Shown here: positions 14,141-23,305 of the stretch, one piece after another
How positions within the stretch are numbered: the stretch's first letter is position 1
Layout of the letters: each line of letters begins with the position of its first letter
From: an uncultured Thiodictyon sp.
GTDB taxonomy: Bacteria > Pseudomonadota > Gammaproteobacteria > Chromatiales > Chromatiaceae
Length of the DNA: 32,333 nt
Direction: 5' to 3'
Assembly (NCBI GenBank): GCA_903837595.1
Contig: CAILVI010000398.1
Coordinates: 1 to 32,333 of the forward strand
Translations under genes and position numbers: made by a program
The notes under the pieces: generated by a model
Told to the model about the DNA's origin: nothing
Seen by the model: only the letters and a program-made list of their open reading frames with translations
The model's database searches: none

Positions 14141-14544
14141 ATGATCAACTGGCACCGACTCTGTGGGACCTGTTCAGCTTCCAGGCGGAAAAGGTCCAGC
14201 AGGGGGCCAAGTCCTATCGCTGGCGCCAGCCTGACCATGTGCCCGTACTCAACGAAATCTATCACCGCTACCGCGAACTGGGTATTGCCATGCCGTACAC
14301 CTTCGAGGACTTCCGCCATGATCTGGCGCTGGAATTGGTGCAAGAGTTGCCGCCCGAGGAACGACTGCGGGGGCTGGCGCCCGCTGAACGCCTGCGCGGG
14401 CTGCCGGTCGAGGAACGCTTGCGTGGGTTGCCAAGCCAGGAGCGACTGCGCGGTCTGTCACCCGAGGACATCCTGGGAGGGCTCGACGACGCGGAGCGCG
14501 CGCGGCTGAAGGAACTTTTGGAGCGCAAGGAGCAGCGCCACTGA
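14141..14544 (+). pseudogene. Frameshifted gene for protein with ERLRGL repeats
   Basis: ATG at 14141 begins MINWHRL, then the frame breaks. Frame 1 resumes immediately with LWDLFSFQAEKVQQGAKSYRWRQPDHVPVLNEIYHRYRELGIAMPY. Removing two bases (one TG of CTGTGGG near 14161) would join them as MINWHRLWDLFSF, which fits this type of protein as I recall it. No other ATG, GTG or TTG opens frame 1 before GTG 14239. The C-terminal half holds five 9-residue repeats of the type LPPEERLRG (14347-14481) and ends with a charged helix. Such repeats occur in small proteins next to transposase/nuclease-like families. Function is unknown. It may be a true pseudogene, a sequencing error, or a shorter product from GTG 14239. 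Confidence 0.6.
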
Positions 14545-14622
14545 CAAACCCTGCGAGAGACAGGGGGCGCGCGTCGTGGGCGACGTATCCAGATGTCGAC
14601 CGGCCAGACGAGTCGAGGAGGT

Positions 14623-14838
14623 TCACACCCGATCATCCCGTGTGCGGATATCATCGAGACTGGTGTCGGCGCCATCCAGAAACCCACGCAGTGCGGACAC
14701 CGGCTCGCACGGCAGCAGTTCGATACCATGCTCGCTTGCACGAACCATGAACCGCTGTCCCGGCTTGAGATTCAAGGACTCGCAGATGGCCTTCGGCAGG
14801 ACCAGTTGGTACTTGGTCGAGAGGGCTGTGGTTTCCAT
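14623..14838 (-). CDS. AbrB/MazE-type (SpoVT) antitoxin, orphan
   Basis: A 71-residue protein with the swapped-hairpin AbrB pattern TTALSTKYQLVLPKAICESLNLKPGQRFMV, typical of MazE/VapB antitoxins that bind operator DNA. The tail SALRGFLDGADTSLDDIRTRDDR would bind a PIN toxin. No toxin gene follows on the minus strand: an overlapping ATG begins MIGCEPPRL, which does not continue as a PIN domain. It may be a solitary antitoxin left after toxin loss. Confidence 0.85.
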   Translation of the reverse strand: METTALSTKYQLVLPKAICESLNLKPGQRFMVRASEHGIELLPCEPVSALRGFLDGADTSLDDIRTRDDRV

Positions 14839-14905
14839 GGTGCGATGCCTTACGAGGCTGATCGATCAATTCAGTAGGCTTGAGCACTGCCAACCGGCAG
14901 CGAGC

Positions 14906-14922
14906 GGTCCGCGCAGCGGACC
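14906..14922. repeat. Palindrome GGTCCGC-GCA-GCGGACC
   Basis: A perfect 7-bp stem with a 3-base loop. The same arms occur at 30137-30153 after a glycosyltransferase gene. It is a terminator-like or REP-like element, here between the AbrB gene and the metH-side hairpin. Confidence 0.5.
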
Positions 14923-14957
14923 CTCGGGGCTCGCGGCGCAGAGCGCCCGACACAGGC

Positions 14958-14980
14958 GTGACACCGCGGAGCGGTGTCAC
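14958..14980 (-). terminator. Hairpin repeat downstream of metH (terminator-like)
   Basis: Arms GTGACACCGC and GCGGTGTCAC with loop GGA lie 13 bases after the metH stop on the minus strand. Both arms and flanks (CGAG, GGGCGC, CCCCGAGG) match the element after ilvA at 2199-2222. Confidence 0.6.
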
Positions 14981-14992
14981 GAGTGGGAAAGC

Positions 14993-16048
14993 CTACGCGT
15001 TAAACGCCTCCAACCCCGAGAGGCGCAGCCGGTGATCATTCTCCTTGGGCTGCCGGGGCTCCTGCCCGGCCACCGCGGCGGCAATGGCACGGATGTGCGC
15101 GGGACTACTGCCGCAGCAGCCGCCGACGATGTTGACGAAGCCCGACTGAGCCCATTCGAGGATCTGCGCGGCCATCTGGTCCGGGGTCATGTCGTATTCG
15201 CCCATCTCATTGGGCAGGCCGGCATTGGGGTGGAATGAGGTGCAGAACTCACTCACCCGCGACAGGTCCTCGACATGGGGCCGCAGCGCATCAGGGCCGA
15301 GCGCACAGTTGAGCCCGATGGAGAGCGGCCGGACATGGCGCAGGCTGTTGTAAAAGGCCTCCACGGTCTGGCCCGACAGGGTGCGCCCGGAGGCGTCGGT
15401 GATGGTGCCCGAGATCATCACCGGCAGCACCACATCGTCCTCGTCGAAGACCTGATCCACGGCAAAGGCGGCGGCCTTGGCGTTGAGTGTATCGAAGATG
15501 GTCTCAATCAGGATGGCGTCCACCCCCCCGGCGATGAGTGCCCGGGTCGCCTCGGCATAGATGGTCACCAGCTCGTCGAAGTTGGTGTTGCGGGCACCCG
15601 CGTCGTTGACGTCGGGTGAGATGCTGGCGGTCTTGCCGGTGGGCCCCAGGACCCCGGCGACGAAGCGCGGCTTGTCCGGGGTGAGGGCCGTGAAGCGGTC
15701 GGCGCAGGCGCGGGCGAGCCGGGCGGCGGCGGTGCCGATCTCCGCGGCAACGTCTTGGAGCCCGTAGTCCGCCTGGGACAGCCGGTTGGCGTTGAAGGTG
15801 CAGGTCTCCAGGATGTCGGCCCCGGCGTCCAGGTATTGTTCATGGATCTCGCCGATGACCTCTGGTTTCGTCAACACCAGCAGGTCGTTGTTGCCCTTGA
15901 GATCCGAGGGCCAGTCCTTGAAGCGCTCGCCGCGGTAGTCGGCCTCGGTGAGCTGGTAGCGCTGGATCATGGTCCCCATGGCGCCGTCGAGGATCAGGAT
16001 GCGCTCGCGCAGTACATCGGCGAGTCGGTTGTGGGTGTGGGCTGGCAT
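14993..16048 (-). CDS. metH: Homocysteine S-methyltransferase module of MetH (split methionine synthase)
   Basis: A 351-residue protein matching only the N-terminal homocysteine-binding barrel of cobalamin-dependent methionine synthase. It has [22 protein letters not shown] (19-40), [17 protein letters not shown], and the zinc-binding cysteines Cys248 (GLNCALG) and Cys311/Cys312 ([12 protein letters not shown]). It ends at [11 protein letters not shown], exactly where the full-length protein continues into the folate domain. The folate, cobalamin and activation modules must be encoded elsewhere. The frame is open further upstream to 16519 in shadow sequence, but ATG 16048 begins the real domain. 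It is divergent from the small gene at 16244. Confidence 0.92.
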   Translation of the reverse strand: MPAHTHNRLADVLRERILILDGAMGTMIQRYQLTEADYRGERFKDWPSDLKGNNDLLVLTKPEVIGEIHEQYLDAGADILETCTFNANRLSQADYGLQDVAAEIGTAAARLARACADRFTALTPDKPRFVAGVLGPTGKTASISPDVNDAGARNTNFDELVTIYAEATRALIAGGVDAILIETIFDTLNAKAAAFAVDQVFDEDDVVLPVMISGTITDASGRTLSGQTVEAFYNSLRHVRPLSIGLNCALGPDALRPHVEDLSRVSEFCTSFHPNAGLPNEMGEYDMTPDQMAAQILEWAQSGFVNIVGGCCGSSPAHIRAIAAAVAGQEPRQPKENDHRLRLSGLEAFNA

Positions 16049-16243
16049 GGAAGAGTCCGCCTTGGGTTCGTGACAGGGCACCCGGCCGGTGCGTGACTTG
16101 GCAGTATAACCGCGGCTGGGAGCGCCGACAGTGCGATGGATTCGCGCTCGCGATGCCCGGGCGGCTATCATCCGCGGGTTTAGCCGCAAACCGGTGCGCT
16201 GGCCCTGGCCCGCTGAGATAATTGCAGAAGAAGAGGTGACGAA

Positions 16244-16492
16244 ATGGCCGATCAACTGATGTTGTTGCCGAGTACGGACCCGTCGCGCTCGCTGCTGGTG
16301 CGGTTGCCGCAGGACTTGGCCCCGGCGGAGGCGTACCGGCAGGTCACCGGAGTGATCGCCGCGCTGGAGTCCGCGAACGGACACGGTGGCGGACCCGGGG
16401 GCGCCCGGGTGCCGGTGGAGGAGGTCATCGACGCGCTCGAGGAGCAGGGCTTCGAGTCTCTGGACCTGATCCTCGGGCCGAGCCTGGACTGA
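16244..16492 (+). CDS. Small hypothetical protein upstream of rlmH
   Basis: An 82-residue acidic protein starting at ATG 16244 with GAAGAGGTGA as ribosome-binding site. It reads [20 protein letters not shown], with a glycine-rich linker (GHGGGPGG) and the C-terminal [20 protein letters not shown]. No family is recognised. It stops 15 bases before rlmH, so the two are probably co-transcribed. The usual gammaproteobacterial neighbour of rlmH, rsfS, is not here, so this protein occupies that position. Confidence 0.65.
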   Translation: MADQLMLLPSTDPSRSLLVRLPQDLAPAEAYRQVTGVIAALESANGHGGGPGGARVPVEEVIDALEEQGFESLDLILGPSLD

Positions 16493-16507
16493 GCCCCCGC
16501 GGCACCG

Positions 16508-16990
16508 GTGCGTATCCATCTGATCTGCGTCGGGCGCCGGATGCCCGCCTGGGTCGAGGCCGGGTATCAGGAGTATGCCAAGCGCCTGCCCCCGGAATGC
16601 ACCTTGAAGCTGATCGAGGTGGAGCCAATGCGCCGCGGCAAGGCCGGAAACCGGCCGGGCGAGGCCGACCTGGCCCGGGAGGACGAGGCGGAGCGCATCC
16701 TCAAGGCGATCCCCAAGGGCGCCGGGGTGGTGGCCCTGGATGGGCGCGGTCAGGGGTGGACGACGCCGGACCTGGCCGGCCAGCTCAAGGATTGGCTGGG
16801 CGGCGGGCGCGACCAGGCCCTGCTGGTGGGCGGCCCGGATGGGCTGGCACCGGCCTGCCTGGCGCGGGCGGATCAGTGCTGGTCACTGTCGCGGCTGACC
16901 TTTCCCCATCCGCTGGTGCGGGTGATCCTGGCCGAGCAGGTCTACCGCGCCTGGACCTTGCTCGCCGGGCACCCTTACCATCGGGGCTGA
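16508..16990 (+). CDS. rlmH: 23S rRNA pseudouridine(1915)-N3 methyltransferase
   Basis: A 160-residue SPOUT methyltransferase that methylates pseudouridine 1915 in helix 69 of 23S rRNA on the assembled ribosome, using SAM. It shows [27 protein letters not shown] at the N-terminus, [17 protein letters not shown], the trefoil-knot cofactor loop LLVGGPDGL and the C-terminal [20 protein letters not shown], the usual ending of the family. Length matches (E. coli 155 aa). The start is GTG at 16508. It begins a co-directional block with maf, rng and yhdP. Confidence 0.96.
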   Translation: MRIHLICVGRRMPAWVEAGYQEYAKRLPPECTLKLIEVEPMRRGKAGNRPGEADLAREDEAERILKAIPKGAGVVALDGRGQGWTTPDLAGQLKDWLGGGRDQALLVGGPDGLAPACLARADQCWSLSRLTFPHPLVRVILAEQVYRAWTLLAGHPYHRG

Positions 16991-17060
16991 TTGTAGTGTC
17001 GATTTTTGCTTGTCGATGGCCGCTGACCCGCGGCTATCCTGCCACCTAGAAGAGTTCAAA

Positions 17061-17699
17061 ATGACCGATGCCGACCCCCAGATCTATCTCGCCTCCGGCT
17101 CGCCGCGGCGGCGCGAGCTGCTGACCCAGATCGGGGTGCGCTTCAGGGTCGTGACAGCGGACTGCGACGAGACCCGCCACCCGGGCGAACATCCGGAGGA
17201 CTATGTACTGCGCCTGGCGCTGGAAAAGGCACAGACAGCGCGGGCCGCGCTGCCGCAACACGAACACCGGCCGGTGCTGGGCGCGGATACCGCGGTGGTG
17301 GTCGGTGAGCGCATCCTCGGCAAGCCAGCCGATCTGGCTGAGTCCATGGCGATGTTGGGGCTGCTCTCTGGGCGCTGTCACCGGGTGCTGACAGCCGTTG
17401 CACTGGTCGCGACGGACGGGGTGCGCACCGATCTGTCGGAGAGCCGCGTCACCTTCCGCACCCTCACCCGGGATGAGTGCCTGCACTACTGGGACACTGG
17501 TGAGCCCCGGGACAAGGCCGGGGGCTACGGCATCCAGGGCCTGGGCGCGCTCTTCATCGCCGGCCTCACCGGCAGTTATTCCGGGGTCATGGGCCTGCCA
17601 CTGTTCGAGACCGGGCGACTCCTCGGGCAGGCCGGCATCGCGGTGCTCCCACCCACGCCGAGCGGTGCCGAGTCGCTCGCGAGTGAGGTGCGCCGGTGA
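17061..17699 (+). CDS. maf: Maf-family nucleotide pyrophosphatase (YhdE-like)
   Basis: A 212-residue enzyme that hydrolyses dTTP/UTP and related modified nucleotides to the monophosphate, acting as housecleaning. Motifs: [18 protein letters not shown] (residues 8-25), [16 protein letters not shown] with the catalytic Asp, and the C-terminal [31 protein letters not shown] 17061 is preferred over an upstream in-frame GTG at 17010, which would add residues outside the domain. It overlaps rng by four bases (GTGA), the usual maf-rng arrangement. Confidence 0.95.
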   Translation: MTDADPQIYLASGSPRRRELLTQIGVRFRVVTADCDETRHPGEHPEDYVLRLALEKAQTARAALPQHEHRPVLGADTAVVVGERILGKPADLAESMAMLGLLSGRCHRVLTAVALVATDGVRTDLSESRVTFRTLTRDECLHYWDTGEPRDKAGGYGIQGLGALFIAGLTGSYSGVMGLPLFETGRLLGQAGIAVLPPTPSGAESLASEVRR

Positions 17700-19150
17700 G
17701 TGAAGAGATCCTGATCAATGTCACCCCGCCGGAGACCCGGGTCGCGGTGGTGGAGGGCGGAATCGTCCAGGAGATCATCATCGAGCGCGCGGAGCGCTGC
17801 GGCCTGGTGGGCAATATCTACAAGGGTCGGGTGGTGCGGGTGCTGCCGGGGATGCAGGCGGCCTTCGTGGAGATCGGGCTGGAGCGGGCCGCCTTCCTGC
17901 ACGCCTCGGACGTGATCGGCGCCGAGGGCGAACCGCGCGGTGAGCACATCCACGAACTGGTCCGGGAGGGCGATGAACTGGTGGTCCAGGTGGTGAAGGA
18001 CCCCTTAGGGTCCAAGGGGGCGCGGCTCACCACCAACGTCTCGGTCGCCTCCCGCTATCTGGTGTGCATGCCGGCGCTCTCCAGCACCGGGGTATCCCAG
18101 AAGATTGACGACGAGAGTGAACGGCGGCGTCTGCGCGACATCCTGAACCTCTATGTGGAGACCCACCCCGGACGTGGCGGTTTTATCGCCCGCACCGCCG
18201 CGGAGGGGGTGAGCGAGGAGTCGCTGTTCAAGGACATGGACTTCCTCGCCAAGCTCTGGCGGGGCGTGCGCGAGCGCTGTCTGGCGGCCACCGCCATCGG
18301 CCTGATCCACGACGACCTGCCGCTGGCACTGCGCGCACTGCGCGACCTCGTGACCCCGGAGGTGGAGCGGGTACGCATCGACTCCCGCATGATGGTGGAG
18401 AAGGCCATCCCCTTCGCCGCCAAGTACATCCCGGACATCAAGGACCGCATCGAGCACTACCAGGGGGAACGCCCGCTGTTCGACCTCTACGGGGTGGAGG
18501 AGGAGATCCGCAAGGCCTTGCAGCGCCGGGTGAACCTGAAGTCCGGCGGTCATCTGGTGATCGACCAGACCGAGGCCATGACCACCATCGATGTCAACAC
18601 CGGGGCCTTCGTCGGGCATCGCAATCTGGAAGAGACTATCTTCAAGACCAACCTGGAGGCGGCCCAGGCGATCTGCCGACAATTGCGCCTGCGCAACCTG
18701 GGCGGCATCATCATCATCGACTTCATCGACATGACCGAGGAGGAACACAAGCGTCAGGTCATGCGGGCACTGGAGAAGGCCCTGGCGCGCGACCACGCCA
18801 AGACTCATATCACTGAGGTCTCCGCCCTCGGGCTGGTGGAAATGACCCGCAAACGGACCCGGGAGTCACTGGAGCACGTGTTGTGCGAGCCCTGCCCCTG
18901 CTGCGGCGGGCGCGGCTCGGTCAAGACGGCACAGACTACCTGCTCGGAGATCTTCCGGGAGATCCTGCGCGAGTCACGCCAGTTCGAGGTGCAGACCCTG
19001 CTGGTACTCGCCTCCCAGGACGTGGTGGACCGCTTGCTGGACGAGGAATCCGCGCACCTGGCCGAACTGGAGGAATTCATCGGGCGCCCCATCCGCCTCC
19101 AGGCGGAGTCGCTCTATACCCAGGAGCAATATGACATTGTGCTCATCTAG
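17696..19150 (+). CDS. rng: Ribonuclease G
   Basis: A 484-residue endoribonuclease of the RNase E/G family, which matures the 5' end of 16S rRNA and helps decay mRNAs. The N-terminal S1-like region is [33 protein letters not shown]. The catalytic domain has [12 protein letters not shown] with Asp299 and IIIIDFIDM with Asp342, the metal-binding pair. The Zn-link region [11 protein letters not shown] lies near residues 399-409. The C-terminus is short, lacking the scaffold of RNase E, so it is RNase G. GTG start overlapping maf; yhdP follows after 34 bases, as in E. coli. Confidence 0.96.
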   Translation: MSEEILINVTPPETRVAVVEGGIVQEIIIERAERCGLVGNIYKGRVVRVLPGMQAAFVEIGLERAAFLHASDVIGAEGEPRGEHIHELVREGDELVVQVVKDPLGSKGARLTTNVSVASRYLVCMPALSSTGVSQKIDDESERRRLRDILNLYVETHPGRGGFIARTAAEGVSEESLFKDMDFLAKLWRGVRERCLAATAIGLIHDDLPLALRALRDLVTPEVERVRIDSRMMVEKAIPFAAKYIPDIKDRIEHYQGERPLFDLYGVEEEIRKALQRRVNLKSGGHLVIDQTEAMTTIDVNTGAFVGHRNLEETIFKTNLEAAQAICRQLRLRNLGGIIIIDFIDMTEEEHKRQVMRALEKALARDHAKTHITEVSALGLVEMTRKRTRESLEHVLCEPCPCCGGRGSVKTAQTTCSEIFREILRESRQFEVQTLLVLASQDVVDRLLDEESAHLAELEEFIGRPIRLQAESLYTQEQYDIVLI

Positions 19151-19184
19151 CCGGTAGTCCTGTCCGTTTATTCTCATACTCCGG

Positions 19185-22100
19185 ATGCTTCACCTCACAC
19201 ACCGCACCATTGCCTGGCTCCTGCGGCTTAGCCTGCTAGGCCTGGTCCTGCTCGCGGTCCTGACCACGGCCCTGCGCCTGGCCCTGCCGGTCGCCGACGG
19301 CTACCGGGACGAATTGGCCCAGGCACTGTCGGAGCAACTCGGTTACCCGCTGCAGGTGAAGACCCTGACGCTGCGCCTCGCCGGTTGGACGCCGCGCTTG
19401 GTGCTAGGCGACGTGGTCATCACCTGGCCGCAGACCGGCGGAGCGCTGCTGCGCCTGCGCGCACTGGAACTGGACCTGGACCCCATCGCCTCGCTAGTCG
19501 CCGGCCGGCCGCGCGTGCGCTCACTGACCCTGGTGGGGGCGCGCGTGGCGGTGCATCGGACCCGCGACGGCAAGGTGAGCCTGGTCGGACTCACCGCGCT
19601 CACCCCCGATGACCCGAACGCACTGGCGATCTTCCTACGCCAGGGGCGGCTCAATATCACCGATGGCGAGGCCCTCATCATCGACGATGCCCTGGGCGGG
19701 GCGGTCGTGCGACTGACGCGGGTGCGCCTGCGCCTGCACAACGATGGCGCGGTCCACCAATTGGAACTGTTGGCCACCCCGGTGGCGGCCGACGCACAGC
19801 GCAGCGACGCCGGACCGGACGACGCCCAACTGCGCCTGCTCGCGGACCTGCGGGGGGACGCGGACGACACGCGGCAATGGGACGGGAACCTCTACCTGAG
19901 TCTGGCCGGCGCGAACCTGGCTGCCCTGGTACCCCAGACCCTACTCGATCCGGAGCGGGTGAGCAGCCGCAGCGTACACCTGGATAGCTGGAACCAGGTG
20001 CACCAGGGCACGCTCGTGGAGAGCCTCAACCGCGTCGCGCTGCGCGGTGTCACCCTGCAACCGCCCGCGGCGCTCGCCCCGTTGTCCCTGGAGCGCCTCG
20101 ACGGACTGGTCCGTGTCACCCCGGCGGCAGACGACTGGCGCATCCAGGTCGCGCAACTCGGGCTCGCGGTGGACGAGGCCCTGGTGTCCGACCTGGGTCT
20201 GGACCTGCAGCTGTCCGCGGACGGCGCGCCCCGGACGCTGGACCTTGCGTCCACTGGCTTGGACCTGCAGGCGATCACGCGACTGATCCGCGCCTGGCCG
20301 GCGACGGCGCCCCCGCCCGTCGACCAGGATCTACTGGCCGCCCTGAACCCACGCGCCCGGGTGGAGCAACTGGCGGCGCGCGTCGAGTTCCCGCCCGCGG
20401 GGCCGCCGACCTGGCAAGCGACGGCGCAGGTGCGCCGCCTCGGACTGGATCGACACGCACGCATCCCGGCCATCACCGGTCTGGACGCCCGCCTGCGGGC
20501 GGACCAGGACGGGGGCGACCTACAGCTGGAGTCCGCCGACCTGGCGCTTGATGGGCGCCCACTCTTCGACCAACCGCTGCACCTGAACCAATTGCGCGCC
20601 GACCTCACCTGGCGACGCGGTCCGACCGGCGGCTGGCATCTGGCAAGCAACACGGCGGACCTGGCGAACGCCGACCTGAGCGCGCAGGTGCGCTTCACCC
20701 TGGACCTGCCCGGACCCGCGGACCCGCCTGACTCCGGCCCCTTCCTCGACCTGCGCGCCGGCCTTACGGACGCCAACATCGCCCAGACCCGGCACTATCT
20801 ACCCGTCGGCATACTCAACCCGGAACTGACGCTCTGGCTCACCCACGCACTGGTGTCCGGACGCGTCCCCCGGGGGGACTTGGTGCTGCGTGGACCCTTG
20901 AAGCATTACCCCTTTCGGGAGCAGCAAGGGCGCTTCGAACTGGTCCTCGGGTACCGCGACTTGGTGCTCAACTACCAGCACGGTTGGCCACCGATCGAGG
21001 GGAGCAGCGGGGAACTGCGGTTCCTGACGCAGGGGCTCGACATCCGTATGGACACGGGACGCATCTACCAGTCGGCCCTGAGCCAGGGCCGGGCCAGCAT
21101 CGCCGACCTCTGGACCCCGCACCGCCTGCCGATCCATGGTGAGGGGAGCGGCCCCTTCACCGACGGGCTGAAGATACTCACCGAAACCCCGCTAGCGCAG
21201 CCGCTGGGCGTCCTCGGGCGCTCACTGGAGGTCGATGGCCGCCTGAAACTTGTCCTGGACCTGGATCTTCCCCTGTTCAAGGGCGGGATCATGGGCGTGG
21301 ACGGGCACCTGTCCTGGCCCGCACCCGCTAGCCTCGCCTTGAAGAATACGCAGGTGAGGCTGACCGCGCTGGCCGGCGACCTCGAGTTCACCGGCAATAC
21401 ACTGCACGCCGACAACATCCGCGGCCAACTCTGGGGGCGGCCGGCCACACTCGCCATCAGCACCCAAGACCCTGGGGATGCGACCGCCGCCACCACCCGG
21501 ATCAGCGCCCATTCACGTACGCCCGCCAAGACGCTCACCGCCCGCTTCCCCTCGCCCTTCTGGGGCCTCACCACCGGCGACCTCGAATGGGACCTGGGGG
21601 TCGAGCTGCGCAACAGCGACCTCAAAGAACCCGCGCTGCCGCTTGCCTACAGCCTGCGCTCCGACCTGCGCGGCCTGGCGATCAACCTCCCCACCCCCCT
21701 GGGTAAGACCGCAGAGCAGCCACGCCCACTGGAACTCAACGGCGCACTGGTCCCGGGACGGCGCATGACCATCGCGGGCGCCGCACAGCCGCTGGCCTGG
21801 AACCTGGCACTGGCCCTGGCGCCCGCCCGCCTGGAGCGCGGCCAGGTCACCCTGGGGGCAGCACGGGCCGCGCCACCCGCGCAGTCACCCGGCCTGGTCA
21901 TTGAGGGCACGCTCCCCGAGCTGAACCTGCCGGCCTGGTCCGACTGGTGGGACCGCAGCGCGACCGCGCTGGGGCTCACCACCAACCAGAGCGCGGCGGC
22001 GGGTGCCAAGCCAGGGACTTGGGGGCTGTCCGCCGACCTGCGTATTGCCCGGCTGAACCTGGGCGGCCCCGTGCTTAGCGATGCCCGGGTCCAGGCCGCC

Positions 22101-23267
22101 CCGGCGACCGCGGGCTGGGACCTGCGCCTCACGTCCCGCGAAGTCGCCGGTCAGATTGCCCTGCCCGACCCGGCGGCCGCCGGACAACCGCAGGCACCGC
22201 TAACGCTCGACCTGGAGCGACTGGACCTCAAGCCACTGATCCCGAACGGGAGCGACACGGAATCCACACCCCCGGCCTCACCCGGGGTGCCCGCCCGGCG
22301 CCCAACGGCGATGGATCTGCGGGTGCGCGAACTGCGCTGGGGCGAGGTCGGGCTCGGGCGTTTGAGCCTCAACCTGCGCCCGGACAGCGCCGGGCTGCGG
22401 GTATCGCGCATCGCCTTCGATGGCACCGGCGACACGCGGGTGACGGGAGACGCCGCCTGGCTGGACTCGCCGACCGGCGGGCACGGGCAACTCGCCCTGA
22501 CGCTGAAGTCCGCGAATGCCGGCCCCCTGCTGCACGCCTTGGACTATGCACCATTCTTGAGTCCCGCCGCAGTGGACGCACGCCTGCGCCTCGACTGGCC
22601 GGGCGGTTTTTCGGCCTTTTCACTGGCGCGTTCGACCGGCCGGATCGAGCTGGACGTGGGTCCGGGGCGGCTGCTCGACGTGGACCCGGGGGTCGGACGG
22701 GTGCTCGGCTTTCTCAACCTGGGAGAATTGAGGCGCCGGCTGTCGCTGGATTTCACGGATCTCTATCAGAAGGGGTTCGTCTTCGAGCGCATCACTGGGC
22801 GCATCGACGTCGGCGCCGGCCAAGCACGCCTCAAGACCTTCGCCATCGATGGACCGTCCGGCGACATCAGTGTCAGCGGGTTCGCCGACCTACGCGGTCG
22901 CACCTTCGACCAGACGGTGACCGTCGAACCCAGCATCGGCACCAGCGTGGCCCTGGCAAGCGGGGTGGCCGGCGGCCCGGTGGTGGGGGCCGCAGTCTAT
23001 CTGGTCGACCGTCTCACCGGCGGCGCACTCGACCGCCTGGCCAGCTATCAGTATCGTATGACCGGCCCCTGGAACAAGCCGGAACTGACCCCGATCGGCT
23101 GGGAGCCCTTCGCGCGGGGCGCGCGCCCGAGCCTGGACAACGGGGCCAACGCCAAGCCGCCGGGCACGCCGGACGGCACCCAAGAGCGCACTCGACGCAG
23201 CGACCGGGACGCCCCGAGCACACCGGCCGCGCCCGGCCTGCGGCCCGTCAACCGCTTTTTTGAGTGA
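19185..23267 (+). CDS. yhdP: YhdP-family protein (AsmA-like envelope lipid transporter)
   Basis: A 1360-residue protein with one N-terminal membrane anchor (TIAWLLRLSLLGLVLLAVLTTALRLAL, about 8-34) and a very long periplasmic beta-rich region with the typical LQVKTLTLRLAGWTPRLVLGDVVI start and the C-terminal GRLLDVDPGVGRVLGFLNLGEL and ITGRIDVGAGQARLKTF motifs. E. coli YhdP (1266 aa) bridges the inner and outer membranes and moves phospholipids outward. The rng-yhdP order supports the call. The last 60 residues are proline- and glycine-rich and low in complexity. Confidence 0.93.
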   Translation: MLHLTHRTIAWLLRLSLLGLVLLAVLTTALRLALPVADGYRDELAQALSEQLGYPLQVKTLTLRLAGWTPRLVLGDVVITWPQTGGALLRLRALELDLDPIASLVAGRPRVRSLTLVGARVAVHRTRDGKVSLVGLTALTPDDPNALAIFLRQGRLNITDGEALIIDDALGGAVVRLTRVRLRLHNDGAVHQLELLATPVAADAQRSDAGPDDAQLRLLADLRGDADDTRQWDGNLYLSLAGANLAALVPQTLLDPERVSSRSVHLDSWNQVHQGTLVESLNRVALRGVTLQPPAALAPLSLERLDGLVRVTPAADDWRIQVAQLGLAVDEALVSDLGLDLQLSADGAPRTLDLASTGLDLQAITRLIRAWPATAPPPVDQDLLAALNPRARVEQLAARVEFPPAGPPTWQATAQVRRLGLDRHARIPAITGLDARLRADQDGGDLQLESADLALDGRPLFDQPLHLNQLRADLTWRRGPTGGWHLASNTADLANADLSAQVRFTLDLPGPADPPDSGPFLDLRAGLTDANIAQTRHYLPVGILNPELTLWLTHALVSGRVPRGDLVLRGPLKHYPFREQQGRFELVLGYRDLVLNYQHGWPPIEGSSGELRFLTQGLDIRMDTGRIYQSALSQGRASIADLWTPHRLPIHGEGSGPFTDGLKILTETPLAQPLGVLGRSLEVDGRLKLVLDLDLPLFKGGIMGVDGHLSWPAPASLALKNTQVRLTALAGDLEFTGNTLHADNIRGQLWGRPATLAISTQDPGDATAATTRISAHSRTPAKTLTARFPSPFWGLTTGDLEWDLGVELRNSDLKEPALPLAYSLRSDLRGLAINLPTPLGKTAEQPRPLELNGALVPGRRMTIAGAAQPLAWNLALALAPARLERGQVTLGAARAAPPAQSPGLVIEGTLPELNLPAWSDWWDRSATALGLTTNQSAAAGAKPGTWGLSADLRIARLNLGGPVLSDARVQAAPATAGWDLRLTSREVAGQIALPDPAAAGQPQAPLTLDLERLDLKPLIPNGSDTESTPPASPGVPARRPTAMDLRVRELRWGEVGLGRLSLNLRPDSAGLRVSRIAFDGTGDTRVTGDAAWLDSPTGGHGQLALTLKSANAGPLLHALDYAPFLSPAAVDARLRLDWPGGFSAFSLARSTGRIELDVGPGRLLDVDPGVGRVLGFLNLGELRRRLSLDFTDLYQKGFVFERITGRIDVGAGQARLKTFAIDGPSGDISVSGFADLRGRTFDQTVTVEPSIGTSVALASGVAGGPVVGAAVYLVDRLTGGALDRLASYQYRMTGPWNKPELTPIGWEPFARGARPSLDNGANAKPPGTPDGTQERTRRSDRDAPSTPAAPGLRPVNRFFE

Positions 23268-23305
23268 GCCATACGACTTTTCCACATGACTTCAGGGAGA
23301 CTTTG

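Noticed and set aside
14347-14481. Possible CRISPR-like array
   Set aside because: The 27-nt repeats are contiguous and in frame with 9-residue protein repeats, with no spacers.
16049-16519. Upstream extension of the metH module frame
   Set aside because: Runs antisense to the small gene at 16244 and lacks family similarity; the barrel starts just after ATG 16048.
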